NCBI GenBank assembly: GCA_030374765.1
Contig: JARGXX010000077.1
Span: forward strand, 1-64,000
Length of the DNA: 64,000 nt
Reading direction: 5' to 3'
Origin: Agarophyton chilense
Taxonomy: Eukaryota; Rhodophyta; Florideophyceae; Gracilariales; Gracilariaceae
The position numbers and the translations under genes are program-made. Below are positions 21,100-32,832 of the stretch, piece after piece (positions within the stretch are counted from its first letter, which is position 1; each line of letters begins with the position of its first letter). Under the pieces are notes generated by a model, which had not been told where the DNA came from, made no database searches, and saw only the letters and a list, made by a program, of their open reading frames with translations.

Positions 21100-23800
21100 A
21101 AAAACCTCCCTGGAGGGCGTTGCTCTGCAGAACTGTCCCAGTACGTACACGGGGCTACCTGGATATCCTCCAGCATCCCGCGTTTCGCTGAGCGTGTCAG
21201 CCCACTTCGCAAATTGCTTGAAAAAGCCTACGCCAAGGCAGGAGGATGTCGTAAAAAGAAGGCTATCGCACGAATCTCGCTAGAAGATTTAGGCTGGATC
21301 GAACATCATCTGAACGCCTTCAATGACTTGCAAGCCCAAATACGAGAGGCTACTCGTCTGGCACATCGCAACCCAAATTTGACGCTGTGCATTTACACGG
21401 ACGCCTCAGATAAGCACTGGGCTGCAGCGGTCACGCAGTGTCATCCTGATGAGCTCAATAAGCAGCTTCGAGACCAAACGCATGAACCATTGGCGTTTCT
21501 TAGGTCACCGTTTTCAGAGCGTGAAGAACACTGGTCTACATATGAACGTGAGGCCTACGCAGTCGTTCAAACATTCCGAAAGCTTTATTACATGCTTGCT
21601 TGCGACCAAACCATCCGCGTTTTCACAGACCACCGCTATCTGCTCTTTGTTTTCAACCCGGTAACAATGGAGCCTTCTTTAGGACGCCACAAAATACTTA
21701 AAGTCATTCGCTGGGCCCTTTATCTCAGCGCCTTTAACTACCGCATCGAACACATTCCCGGTGCCTCGAACGTCTGGGCAGACATCATGACACGCTGGAT
21801 GCGCGGGTATCGAAAACCTCCTGTCATTCGACGAGTGGTTCCGGTGATACCTTTTGGCGGAGTCACAATGTCCCCAGATGACCCTGAATTTCAGTGGCGT
21901 GATATCAGCGAAATCTTGGATGTCCAGAAAAAGCACAAAACTACAGCTCCGAAAGCAGCAACGCTCCAGGATTCCCAGATCCTCTCTGTACACGGAGCAA
22001 CTTGGATACCAGACGACGCTATTCACCTCAAGCTTCGACTTCTCACCATCGCACACGCGGGGACTGCCGGTCATCGCAGTGGAGACTCCACTTGGCAGGC
22101 CTTTCGGACTGAATTCTTCTGGACTGATCAGCGCGACGATGTTCGTGATTTCGTGGCTGCTTGTTTACTCTGCGTTTTATCCAAAAGTGGCAACAAAGTA
22201 CCGCGTCCGCTATCCCCGACGCTACATGCTACCAAGGCAAACGAAATTATACATTTTGACTATGTTTTTCTTGGGCAAAGCGACAACGATCACAAGTACG
22301 CCCTGGTCGTCAAAGATGATCCCAGTGGCTATGTATGGCTCAATCCTTCCCCAACAGCCGATTCCAAACATGCAGCCTCGGTCCTTGCTCGTTGGACATG
22401 GATTTTCACAGCACCTGATGTATGGGTTTCCGATCAAGGATCGCATTTCAAGAATCAGGTACTGGAGCATCTCTCCTCTACCCATGGGATCCGCCACAAC
22501 TTAACCCTCGCATACTCGCCCTGGATCAATGGAACCGTAGAGTCCGTCATGCGCTCTGTTCTTTCTTCCATGAGAGCAATGTTGGCAGAACTGAAGCTAG
22601 GACCCCAAGACTGGCCATCTGTTCTACCCGCTATCGCCACAGCGCTGAACGAAACTGGATTGGAGCGTCTCGGCCGCAATTCAAATGGAATCGTACGAAG
22701 CCCTCTTGAAGTCATGACTGGAATTCGACCAAAGCGCCAAAATCTTCGCGTCCTGCCGCCCTCTTTCGATCACCTCAACGCCAAGACTGTTACGCGAGCT
22801 CGTGCCATACAACTTCTCAAGATCGAAGAGCTCCAATCCTCTCTCAACCAGATGCACAAAGAGGTCTCAAACCGAAACTTTAAGAGTCGCAAGCACGCCA
22901 TTGCCAGGCACAACGCCGCAACAAATATCATTTCCCCATCGTTTTCAGTCGGAGATTTTGTTCTCGTGCGCCATGCAACCGACCGAGGACACAAAATGCG
23001 CTTCAAGTGGCACGGCCCATGCCGCATCACCACTGTTCACAGTCCACTGGTCTATTCAATCAGTCCCCTTTCAAACGGAAGAATTGAAAAAGCCCACGCA
23101 ACCCGTTTAATCCCGTACAAAGACGCATTGCACGGAACACAGGTTCCTCAAGAAATGATCGAACTGCACGATAAAACCGAATCTCGATACGAAGTCATAG
23201 ACAAAATCGTAGATATCGGCAAAGACAAAGATGGTATTTGGCTTCGAGTCGTCTGGGATGGACTTTCTAACGAGCGTGACTGGACATGGCAGCTCGCCTC
23301 CGTTCTACACACTGATATTCCTGAGATGGTGCGCGCTTTTCTCGCAACTTGCAAGAAGAAGAAGCTTGCAGCGTCAACCATGCGCCAGCTAGACATATCT
23401 GCCTGAGCACTACAGCTAAACAAAGCCGTTGCGCTCATGGGGGCACTGTTGCACGCTACCGCCTGCTTGACCCCCACGCACGATCACGGTCAGCCCTAGA
23501 TTTCTGACCGACACGCTAATCGGTATCCCGATGCGGCAGCGCCCGATGCGCTCGCAACCGATACGCCGGCGATGCGCTGGCTCCGATTTATCGGACCTTC
23601 GCCGATGAGACGTCGCCTACAGTTTGCTCCTTTTTTTTACAATAAATACCATCGCCCGCATTATACATCCGGCAGCCTTGAACGAAGGCAGTCGGCACAT
23701 TACCAAACCATCTCTTGGTCTGCTCACGCGCACTTGAACCCTCACACCGCTGAGGGTGTTGCCTTCCGCCTACCGCAGGCAAGGCCTTTGATTGCCACAG
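21100..23800 (+). mobile_element. Ty3/Gypsy chromovirus-like fossil, 3' part of pol only
   Basis: The left end begins within the RT-RNase H transition, close to the presumed LTR of the neighbouring minus-strand fossil. The 5' half (LTR, gag, protease, most of RT) is missing. It contains a long RNase H-integrase-chromodomain frame. A polypurine-like GGGGGCAC at 23439-23446 is followed by TGTTGCACGC at 23447, a plausible start of a 3' LTR with an AATAAA-like signal near 23641. The right end of the LTR is not clear. Broken by truncation; the retained part reads openly, so it is probably young. Confidence 0.85.
21214..23406 (+). CDS. RNase H-integrase-chromodomain polyprotein fragment
   Basis: A 730-codon frame. 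Residues about 60-200 are RNase H (YTDASDKHWAA, later HIPGASNVWAD). Residues about 265-330 hold the HHCC zinc-binding integrase N-terminus (H...H...CLLC). Residues about 340-500 form the DDE integrase core (FDYVFLG, VSDQGSHF, SVMRSV). A basic GPF/GPY-like segment follows, and a chromodomain-like module at about 650-700 (YEVIDKIVD, LRVVWDGL, WTW). Such chromodomains can steer integration toward marked chromatin. It is a remnant of a truncated element, not a host gene. Confidence 0.87.
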   Translation: MLEKAYAKAGGCRKKKAIARISLEDLGWIEHHLNAFNDLQAQIREATRLAHRNPNLTLCIYTDASDKHWAAAVTQCHPDELNKQLRDQTHEPLAFLRSPFSEREEHWSTYEREAYAVVQTFRKLYYMLACDQTIRVFTDHRYLLFVFNPVTMEPSLGRHKILKVIRWALYLSAFNYRIEHIPGASNVWADIMTRWMRGYRKPPVIRRVVPVIPFGGVTMSPDDPEFQWRDISEILDVQKKHKTTAPKAATLQDSQILSVHGATWIPDDAIHLKLRLLTIAHAGTAGHRSGDSTWQAFRTEFFWTDQRDDVRDFVAACLLCVLSKSGNKVPRPLSPTLHATKANEIIHFDYVFLGQSDNDHKYALVVKDDPSGYVWLNPSPTADSKHAASVLARWTWIFTAPDVWVSDQGSHFKNQVLEHLSSTHGIRHNLTLAYSPWINGTVESVMRSVLSSMRAMLAELKLGPQDWPSVLPAIATALNETGLERLGRNSNGIVRSPLEVMTGIRPKRQNLRVLPPSFDHLNAKTVTRARAIQLLKIEELQSSLNQMHKEVSNRNFKSRKHAIARHNAATNIISPSFSVGDFVLVRHATDRGHKMRFKWHGPCRITTVHSPLVYSISPLSNGRIEKAHATRLIPYKDALHGTQVPQEMIELHDKTESRYEVIDKIVDIGKDKDGIWLRVVWDGLSNERDWTWQLASVLHTDIPEMVRAFLATCKKKKLAASTMRQLDISA

Positions 23801-24127
23801 CCTCTACGCTTTCGCTCGTACTCATTGCGGTCTCCGACGTCCGCAATTCCCTTCGACACATCCTTTCAACTGAACGTTCCGGTGTACTATCCTTCGGAGT
23901 CGTGGCGTGCCACACCTTTCACCGAAATGCAAACGAGACGGTAGACGGCAAAACACAGAGAGCATACGGCATTCTTGTAGGCGACACAGCGGGAATTTGA
24001 ACAAGAAAAGCACATAATCAACTGTAACTGAGCTTTTCAAGGTTCCAAAAAATACAATTCTTCGAGAGCGGAGGAAAAAATGGGCATATTCTTTCTTTTC
24101 AGAGCCCACAAAGCCCGTAACTCTTAC
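23801..24127. other. Unassigned spacer, possible LTR tail
   Basis: No gene seen. The sequence may still belong to the 3' LTR of the preceding fossil, since no clear LTR end was found. Confidence 0.3.
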
Positions 24128-24543
24128 TCATGTTCGCAAATTCCTCATAGGATCAACAAAGTACGTTCTTATCTGAAGTTTCTTCTTCGCTGTCTTGACA
24201 TCCTGTTGAACAATTGCAATTTGCCTGGAAAATGTAACAACGCTTTCAACTGAATACACGGTGAAGATGGAACCTTCACAGTCAACTCTCTCTTCGTAAA
24301 TTTGTTCGTGATACCCTTTCTGAAGCCCTTTTGTGGTCCAAACCACAAGACAAAGTAACTGATTAACGCCATACATGAACTGTTCAATAAAAAGTAATAC
24401 TTTTCCATAGTACATGTCAATGTTCTGCTCCGCTTATCCTTGATAAATACCAGCGGCGTAGCATGAAGCTCTCGTCCGGTCATCCACTTTGCTGAGAATA
24501 CTGCAAGTGCACATAATACAGTACCCATCGTCTGCTTTTTCGT

Positions 24544-24849
24544 TTAGTAATCGGCTCTAGAAACTATTTTCTCCGAATCCAAAAGATTAACCTCCAACGC
24601 AACGTCCGTATTTCGCTCATAGTATTCGAGAAGAAGCTGACAAAAGTCAATTCTTGTAGCACTAGAGATCTCAGATATTAAAAGATTTTTTCGTGGATGC
24701 CGTAAGCACAAGCCCTCGAGATCTGTACCGCTAATTCGAAAGAATAATGAATTGATTAGCTCTTCCCTCTCTTCATCAACTATCGGCAGCTTAATACCTC
24801 TATGTAAATAATACATATGTGCAGCTTCCTCCAGCTTTATTTTTTCCAT
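24544..24849 (-). pseudogene. Tnp2-associated C-terminal fragment 4
   Basis: A 101-codon fragment overlapping fragment 3 by a few bases in another frame. I recognise no motif in it. Its position suggests the tail of the same transposase. Confidence 0.35.
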
Positions 24850-25181
24850 AACCGATACCGCAGACTTAACGCTGGCAGTGCTGCGCCTGTTGTGGAATCC
24901 AACAAATTTTCATTTTCCCACTGTGACAGAAGAGAAAGTGGCCTACATGCCCGTACAGAATCTTCGAGGTGAATCAATAAGTGATTGACGTACTTAGACA
25001 AATTGGTGCGTTTGTGTATATCTTTGCAGTAAACTGAATTGAAGTGCATGAAGAAGCGCTTCGTTAAATACCCTATTCGTCGAACATCATGCTCATGCAT
25101 TTTCCAATGACATAGAAGGTTACAAAATTCAACGATGTAGCTCCATCCAGACATGAGAGATGGCGGAAGAATACCATCCAA
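24837..25181 (-). pseudogene. Tnp2-like transposase fragment 3
   Basis: Contains HLLIHLEDSVRACRPL and a downstream WENEN block, matching the 'HxxxHLxDxxxxxGPL...FExxN' region that follows the transposase core in CACTA proteins. It sits downstream of fragment 2 on the same strand, in the expected order. Confidence 0.6.
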
Positions 25182-25479
25182 AACAATGAGACTTAACTCT
25201 GAGACAAAAGCGTTCCACTCCGTTGCTTTCCATCTTCTCCTTTTATTGAGATCGCGCGGTCGCCTAATACGATTATTGTAAAATGTACCGTCTTCTCGAA
25301 GTCGCTTACTGAGTTATGCCTGCGCCTTCCTTTCCCGAAGAATCGCGATATCTTCAAAGTGCCCGTACTCTGCGCACAGTATTGAAATCATGTATGCAGC
25401 TATGGTTTTCGAAAAGCAAGTGCATATGGTCAATCGACAATCCGTGAAAGGGTTCAAGAAAATCCAGTCTCTGTACCTG

Positions 25480-25851
25480 CTAACAAACATCTGGCGACTC
25501 GAAACCTATGTCTTGGCATCTTCTTTTCAATTCTTTCAAGGAAATAGAGTTTCTCGACTTGTTGAGCTCCGCAATAGAGCTCCGGTATAGTAGAAGAGTA
25601 CGCATATGAACTTCAGTCGAATCCCAAAGACTACATCGCACTGCTACTCCGGAAACATCTTCTTGGACAAAGGGAGGGTAGTAGACGTGTCTCCTCTCCG
25701 TAACATAGGTCCCTCTGATCATGCAGAACCCGCAAGAAACAAAACTGTTGTAACCTTTCAAACCTGTCAGCTTCTTTAGAGCAGCAAGATTGCCAAGCAC
25801 ATAAATTAGACGAACACGAATTATTCGTTCTATTCTATACAACATTGTCAC
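25480..25851 (-). pseudogene. Tnp2-like transposase fragment 2
   Basis: Contains VLGNLAALKKLTGLKGYNS, then a CGFCMIRGTYV cysteine pair and RRHVYYPP. This is the usual Tnp2 layout of a D/N-x-PA-type turn, a gly-rich loop, a CxxC pair and a 'Y-P' block. The usual Asp of 'GD.PA' is Asn here. Confidence 0.6.
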
Positions 25852-26020
25852 ATTAATTCCCGCTTGAGGTCCTCTAATTCTTCTAATAAGTGATACCAGA
25901 AAGAGAAAAAATCAGAAGGGGCTTGTTGCCCGGGAATGATTGAAACTGGAAACATATTCTTGACCTTGAAACGTTCGGAAAATCTAGGTTCAATATCATC
26001 AGCACTACAGGCCAATAACT

Positions 26021-26263
26021 TTACTCCGTTTTCTTGAACTCATTCACACCATCCGTAGACAGAGAAAGGATGATGTCGTATCTAACGTTTCTAGTGCGGC
26101 CAAGCTCCTTCAAGATGTCCCTAAATATAGTTTCCAACATGAAATCTTCTAGTTTCTCATGAGTGGTCGCATCAAACCTGCCATCGATCTGTTTGTGGTA
26201 GTACTGAAAGAAAGAAGGCACACTTGATTTGCTCCGAAGCCGAGCAGTTCTTCGATCCTTCAC
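26021..26263 (-). pseudogene. Tnp2-like transposase fragment 1 (N-terminal core)
   Basis: Eighty codons ending in YDIILSLSTDGVNEF, closely like the 'LSTDGV' signature at the start of the Tnp2 core, whose Asp is a catalytic candidate. The sequence after it (SKYWP-type region) is lost to decay; recognisable homology resumes at 25851. Confidence 0.6.
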
Positions 26264-26470
26264 TGCAATATAACTAAAATGTGGTATTGAGCTAAAATGT
26301 GGTATTGAGCGGATAACTGCTTACACGCGGAATGTTGGCATCGCTCGGCATTGCTACATCTGTCGAAACTGAGATTTATGTTTCCTCTGGAGTAGAATGG
26401 AAGCATTGCAAGCTGCAAGTTGGACTCTCGAAGCAAAGTTTTTCGGACTCCATTCCATGAGATCTAGAAA

Positions 26471-29400
26471 GATCGTCTTTCGACGAGCAAGACGGCCATC
26501 ATTTCTACTGTAGCATGTCTGTGTTTCAATTCAAAACCGATTACAAACGCGTATTCCTTCATGAACCGCTCGAATGGCGACCTGTTTATATCCAGCAGAG
26601 GTATGTGATCTTCATTTTTTTCAAAACTATCCGCCAAGCACGTCGTCGCTTATATCTGAAAAATATGAAGGAAAAATTTGGAGGCCTTCTTCGGAATCCA
26701 AAGCGTTATCTGCAAGCTGCAGCTCCGAACTGTCCCGAATACAAACCTGATAATTGAACGAAGGTTGCTGTGACTGCGTATTGCTTTCAATGCCAACAGT
26801 TCTGTGAGCCTACTCAGATTCAGATGAAGCGGAAGCAAATATGTGTTTCACATCTCCCGAAACAAAAGAATTGCGTTCTCGATGTGAGTAACCATGAGAA
26901 ACATGCACAATACCGGTTTTCACAAATGCAAGTCATGCCTGACGGCCTGAGAAACTCATAAAACTGTCGAACTCTTCTTCCTTCCCATTCGGAGTTGTCA
27001 CTTCTCCCCAAGTATGTTTTTGTAAGCCCCGACCTTCTCCAATTTCGGTCACCAAGTCTTTCTCATCTAATTTCATCTCCACGAAAAAAAGCATCATCCA
27101 GAACAGCTTTCAGAGGGGATACCACTTTCGGATGGCGCTTGTTCAATCTTTTTTCTAAATTCTGAGCATCTCAATAGTGTCCGAGAGCTGTCACTTGACT
27201 GACAACTCTAACAAGTGGGCACGGACAGCGACAGTTTGATGAGCAACAAAAGCCTTCCATGATATCCGGATAGAACCCACTACTACTACACGGTTAGTGA
27301 ATGAATCGTTCACACCTAACTTCACCTCCAGGTGATACACTAATTAAGAGTGCTTGGATATGTAATTTGATAGTACAACGCAGATCATGGGACTTGTTAA
27401 CGAGATGGATTCGAAAAGAAAAGCTTGACTGTCGTTTTCTAAACAAGGTTGGCTTTTCGCTTCATTCAACGAAAACACATCTCATGAACAAGAATATGAC
27501 AAATGATCATCACTTTAAAAGTGATGAAGAAGATGAAGATAGTATGGTATCAAGTAAGGCACACAGCAGAAAGAATTGCGAGACCACCAATGCTCAGGGA
27601 GGAATTAAAAATCCCCTTGAATCGTACGAAGGGGGGGAAGGGGGCCTTTTGTACGGTAGATATAGGAACTTTGTAAATATGAGAGACGTTTGATCATAAA
27701 AGGTCACTAAGAAAATTCGGAAGCAGTCCAAGAGAAAAGAAAAGAAGAAATCATCAAATGTGTCTGATATTGCACTTGCTGAATCTAGATCAATGTCTCT
27801 GAAAAATAGGAAGTGGAGAAAAGCCAGAGCATAGCTCTCTGGAACTGAGGCTATTATTTCTTCACTGCTGGACTAATTCTTCGATAGAGCTCCTGCATGA
27901 ATGCTTCCGAAGCAAAGGGTCTCGGTTTCGCAGGTTTTCCATCCCTTTTCTCTCAGTAATGGTGATGCTTTGTCCGAATATATTCCAATAACTCAACTGT
28001 TTCCAACATGATACGCATATAATGGCGCGCAACGCACTACTACACGAACGAAAGGATCTTATGGGTACAGGATATAGTAACTAACGCATGCACGAACGGG
28101 TGATGTATAGAATAATCGAATTAGCAGCTCTGGTTGAATCGTCATGGTTGTCGTGGACCCCTTATAATACTGGTTGCATCAAAAACTCTTCTAAGACTTG
28201 CTTTCTATCGGGAAAGTGTTTTTCTCACAGATATCCACACACTTTCCACGAAAACAATGTCGGCCAAGAAGAAACTAGTTCATATCACGAGCCTGGTCTT
28301 TCTTTTCGGAACCAAGACCTTCTTAAGCATCTTCAACTTCATGCAAGCAGTTTCAGTTGTTCTTCCGGTAGAATGAGAGCAAGGAGTACCACGCTGCATA
28401 CATACATGAGCAACTACAGTGGACGAAACGAGAGTAACAGTCGATCTTTCATCTGGTCAGGAACATGTTCAAAACTATCCACTCTTATTGGTACAGTAGC
28501 ACCCTTCAAGTATTATTGGCCGACGGGCGGACAAGATGGTTCGAATTTTTTTGACGTTGATTGGAGGAACGAGGGGACACAATTCGGTGCCTGGATGAAT
28601 TTTACGCATATCATCGGCAAGCTCCGCGCTAAAGTTTCTGATACTTTGCCGCACCCGCAACGACGGAGGCTGTGTTTCCCAGGCCTCGATATGTTTCTTC
28701 GAACCATTTACCTTTCATGCTGATTTGAGTGCTCTACCCGTGCTTGCTTTGGTAACCTAAAAATGGATGTATCTCCTAGGATTGGAACAAGCTCTTTAGT
28801 AGAGTCTCCTTGGAAATCATCTTCAGGTCAAAATAATCATATTATACAGCCCATTGTTCTTTGCTCTTCAGTTCCACAGTCCTCTAAGATCATACGCGTC
28901 GTCCAAAGGGAAGATCCTGGTTCTATTTGTAAAGCAGTAGAGCACTTTACAGGAACTCCTGTGCCATCTCCTAGCTGGCATGTGCTGAAAAGAAACCAAT
29001 ACCGTTTGATTGCTCCACGATTCGGCCCTTTTCAACTCAAAGAATGTCACAAGTTTACCACAAAAGAAGCTTTTTAGAAACGGAAGTACAGAAGCAAAAA
29101 GAAAAAAAGGAATCACAAAAGAGCACAAGCTCGAAAAAGGTACCACCTGAGAAAGGTTTATTCTGCTAGTGAGATCATGCAGGATCGCTGTGAGTTTCTT
29201 CCCTTTAACCCACATGATGAACTTCCAGTATTGGTAACGAACCAAAGAACATGTGATGCCACAATTGTATCGACAAAGGTTACTGCATTGTATGAATTCA
29301 AGAGATGGTTTCATGTCGGGGACGAAGGAAACAATTTGAATGAAGAATGTTCTTTGTTTGAAATCCATCGGGACTCAGTTAAACGGAGTCGCTTGGTGGA

Positions 29401-30944
29401 GGTGGTGCTTTCCGGCCAGAAAAATAACATTGGAAACACAGGAGACGAATCGGGAAACGAATCATCACTGTAGTCCTGTGGTAACGTTTTGTTCTCATTA
29501 TGATGTGACGCAACAACAGTTTCCAACTCAGCAAGTTGGTGTAGTGCCTTTCAATTCCGTGAATCATTCTGAACTTTTTGACAATTGTGATAGCATAGGT
29601 CACCATAAACATTTGGAACCCAACCTCAAAGTCTCATTTCAATGCCAAGTAGGGATATATATCGGTAGCAAGCAGTTGTGGTTGTAATGCAGATATCAGT
29701 TCACCTCCTCTACGAAGTATGAAACTCGCGCAAAGCCTGCTCAGAATATCTCAGAATACATTCACTCATGCAAATAGAGAAAATAGCGAACGCCGCTAAT
29801 CCCGCTGTATTCCTTGCATAAATCTCCACTGTTGAGTTGTCTCCCGCGAAGACCATGGCAGAAAGAGACATAAACATGAGACTAAACCCCCCAAATACCA
29901 GTGCTGAAGTAGTATCCACATTGTAATACGGCGATATGAGAAAAATATATCATCGCAGAAAGTGCTGTTAAGGTACTAGGATATGCCGTGTGACTGGAGC
30001 AAGCCAATATAAAATATCCCGTACATGAGTGGCGAAACGTGTCTCAGAAAAGCTCAAACTGATGTACTTCTGTTGTTAATCATCCCTGTTGCGGTTCTGT
30101 CAAAAGAAGCAAGGATTGGGACTGGACTTCACTGGAATCTGGTTGGGTCATTGCTTGTTGACAGAGGTCTGGTTCGGTAAACCAGCGTTTGATGCTGACG
30201 TCGAAAACTAGTAGGTGGCGTCGGGGGGGACGTACTGATTAGAACCTCGAATCTTTGGGAACGAGACAAAGACAGTTGCTCCCGGGCGCAACCGCGCGTC
30301 ATAGAAGCAGATATATCTACACGGCACGGTATTGAATAGAGTATTTGCCCTTCAGAACTAAGGGTACGTCTTTAGTCTGCTGATCAAAAGTCTGTTCAAA
30401 AAGCGGCAAAACTAGCACATCTCTCGAGTTTATATAGGCTGTAATGTGGGAGGCCTTGAAAGTTGAACACTTCGAAAAACAAATAAGAGCTGCGGAGGAG
30501 AAAGAATTTCTTCTACTTCCATACTTTTTTCAAAGATTCCGTACAGAATCTCCTTTCACCAGTTGCAGAAAGAAGAGCAAGCGTTGTTTCGACGAAGATC
30601 TATGACCACTCTCACCATGTTTGAACACATAAGAAACTGATGCGAATTTTGTACCTCAAATCAGTGTAGCTTCCACGCACATACAAATAATATTCATGAA
30701 ATCGACGAAAATCACAGTCACAGTGACCAACCCAAGAACAAACCAAATCATCTCCATTCCCTACCTCTTTCAAGCTCATCACTGGCCAACTTGTCTTGGA
30801 TTGTGTTTGGTTAATCGGTGGAAGTAGTATTACAGTGAGGACATTCGAAACTATTCCGTTACTCTCTGTTCATGGTATACAGCTTGCGTCACACACGGTG
30901 TGCTTAATACATAATGCAGGTAAGCGATACCGCAGAATGGAGGA
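26471..30944. other. Decayed DNA without a recognisable gene
   Basis: Short open frames occur (for example 27301-27693, lysine/glutamate-rich; 28088-28723, 211 codons; 28763-29077; 29177-29473), but none has a motif I can name or a convincing start context. An 18-bp direct repeat (CTAAAATGTGGTATTGAG, twice) lies just left of here at 26275-26310. I read the stretch as old mobile-element or gene relics. Confidence 0.4.
29710..29919 (-). CDS. Possible small membrane protein, 69 aa
   Basis: The frame predicts two hydrophobic segments (about residues 5-26 and 38-56) separated by a short polar loop. No family is recognised and the surroundings are decayed, so it may be a fragment of a lost membrane protein or chance. 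Confidence 0.15.
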   Translation of the reverse strand: MDTTSALVFGGFSLMFMSLSAMVFAGDNSTVEIYARNTAGLAAFAIFSICMSECILRYSEQALREFHTS

Positions 30945-31744
30945 TCAATACGAAAAGAATCTTTGTGATTTCACCCCTATTTCAAAGGAATGACATTGAA
31001 ACGGCAAAAAAGCGCGGCCAACAATGGAGAATCCGTGTATGAAACTGAGGGTAGCTGCGTCAGAAGTCTGTATCCGAACGTTTCTCAAGCAGCCATAATA
31101 GATCTCTTTGAGAAAAACCTCGTCAATTTCCATTCGCGATTCAAACAGATTCTCTAAGATAGGATGATCTTTGACCTCTTCTGGTACTAGACCCAATGAC
31201 AGATGGTCATGTAGTCTGCATTAATTTTGAATCTTAAACCATTCGAAAATGAACAGTCTCGGTTGAAAGTGATCATGCGTATCATGTGCACCCTCCTCAG
31301 TGTTCGAGTGGGGACTAAAATCAGAATGCGCGACGTGATCCATGAAAAATAGCACTTCCCCGGGGCGGAAAATGTTCTCACAATTTCCTCGACCGGCGAG
31401 GGACGATCCGACACATGTCTGTGAACAAATAATTACACGACAGCTTTTATGCAATCATCTTCAAAGGGTATTTTGGGTAGTGCCCCGTCAACCTTAGCTT
31501 CGGGCGCTGCGATAGCGGAGCTCCGGGATCTCAACTTAGCTTCCAGCCGAGTTTTCATGCCACAGTCAAGATCGATCATGAATAGCGACGCAAATTGATC
31601 TCTGGCTTCATCACATGCAGCTGAGTCCAGCGTGGAACCCGTTCTTACGCCAATGTCTAGTACATTTGTGTTCAGAGGGATAGTATCGACCAGTTTCCGA
31701 GGTTTCTTATAAATGTTGGGCGGATCTTTGTGACGGTTAAACAT
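30945..31744 (-). pseudogene. Class I SAM-dependent methyltransferase pseudogene (METTL7-like)
   Basis: On the minus strand, a glycine-rich SAM-binding motif (VLDIGVRTGSTL), then PFEDDCIKAVV (motif II type), then RPGEVLFFMDHVAH, then a tail resembling the IHPF/VGxA end of METTL7 and UbiE-type enzymes. These pieces lie in order but in different frames with stops between (for example just after KAVV, near 31433). The usual GxGTG is RTG here. The gene would methylate small molecules; this copy is dead. The exact family is uncertain. Confidence 0.55.
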
Positions 31745-32577
31745 TCAGGCGAAGAAGCTGGGTATCGGCTGTTGCGTCTGTGTTTTCGGAAAGCTAGTAT
31801 TGGGTGCTAGATTTCTAGTTTGTGTGTGCTAGAATGTCTATGGTTAGCATTCAAAAATTCGCAGAATTTTGATGCCAGACTATCTAGAGCAGAAATACTA
31901 GCCCAAGTGAATTTTGGGGAGAATCTAGAAAACTAGCAAACACCCGTACTAACATCCGCACACTAGGAAGAATGGAAGAGAACTTGGGAGATATATTTCG
32001 ATACTCATTAATCCTAGACCATGAATTCTACCGACAATGAAAGGAATACTAAACTCTATCTAGCGCATGATCATTCATTTCGCGCAGGTATCGTAGCTAG
32101 TATGAGCCGTTCAAATGCCCTGCAGATTCAATTTAATGTCCTCTGATGACCCTAATGTCCAGTGCATAATACGGCGATCCTGCAACTGAGACCCGAAACG
32201 GGTCCCCGTTGCACGTGAAATGAGATCTTCCCAATTCGCATGCGGTGACCCGCTTCGCATTACGTCCCCCGATCGTTGCGCTTCACTTCGGTTCGCGCTT
32301 CGCGCGACGCGAAGAACCCTCCATTCTCCGAGAACCGTCCAAGCAGTACAGCAGTTCACCCTTCATCAATCCCAAATTCCTACATAACTAGATAGACATC
32401 ACAAAATCACACAAGTTAGAGCCCAATTCCTCGCTTCATGCAAGCACATTCCATATAAACAAACTAACATCTGTCAAAAATGTCCGGAATTGATGTGGGT
32501 CGAGGTCTCGTTTCGTCTAGCACTGTCTGTGAGAACTTTCTGATTTGTGATTCTTCGACAAGCCGGGTGTGTGGTTA
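31745..32577. other. CTAG-rich and GC-skewed spacer
   Basis: No gene seen. Contains the left inverted end (31774-31970) with many CTAG words and a short Cys-free, CpG-rich patch (about 32200-32360) with nested GCGAAGCG-type inverted words. Confidence 0.4.
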
Positions 32578-32832
32578 GTTGGGGACAGGGTTGCGGCGGT
32601 GGTGGAGGGGAAGTTGGTGCGGGGGTGAGTTGGGGACAGGGTTGCGGCGGTAGTGGAGGAGAAGTTGGTGCGGGGGTGAGTTGGGGACAGGGTTGCGGCG
32701 GTGGTGGAGGGAGAGTTGGTGCGGGGGTGAGTTGGGGTTTAGTTGTGGCGGTGGTGGAGGGAGAGTTAGTGCGGGGGTTGGTTGGGGACAGGGTTGCGGC
32801 GGTGGTGAAGGGGAAATTGGTGCGGGGGTTAG
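32578..32832 (+). repeat. 51-bp minisatellite, five units
   Basis: Units start at 32578, 32629, 32680, 32731 and 32782. Each begins GTTGGGGACAGGGTTGCGGC or a close variant. Because 51 is a multiple of three, both strands stay open and encode 17-residue repeats: Gly/Val-rich on the plus strand, Pro/His-rich on the minus strand. The open frames here are therefore a by-product of the repeat and not evidence for a gene. Confidence 0.9.

Larger units (their letters stand above)
24128..26470 (-). mobile_element. CACTA (En/Spm)-type DNA transposon remnant
   Basis: Four consecutive minus-strand fragments resemble parts, in order, of the Tnp2-type transposase of CACTA elements. No CACTA termini or target duplication were found, and the frame is broken by stops and shifts. 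The remnant is flanked on the left by LTR-like sequence and on the right by unassigned DNA. Confidence 0.6.
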
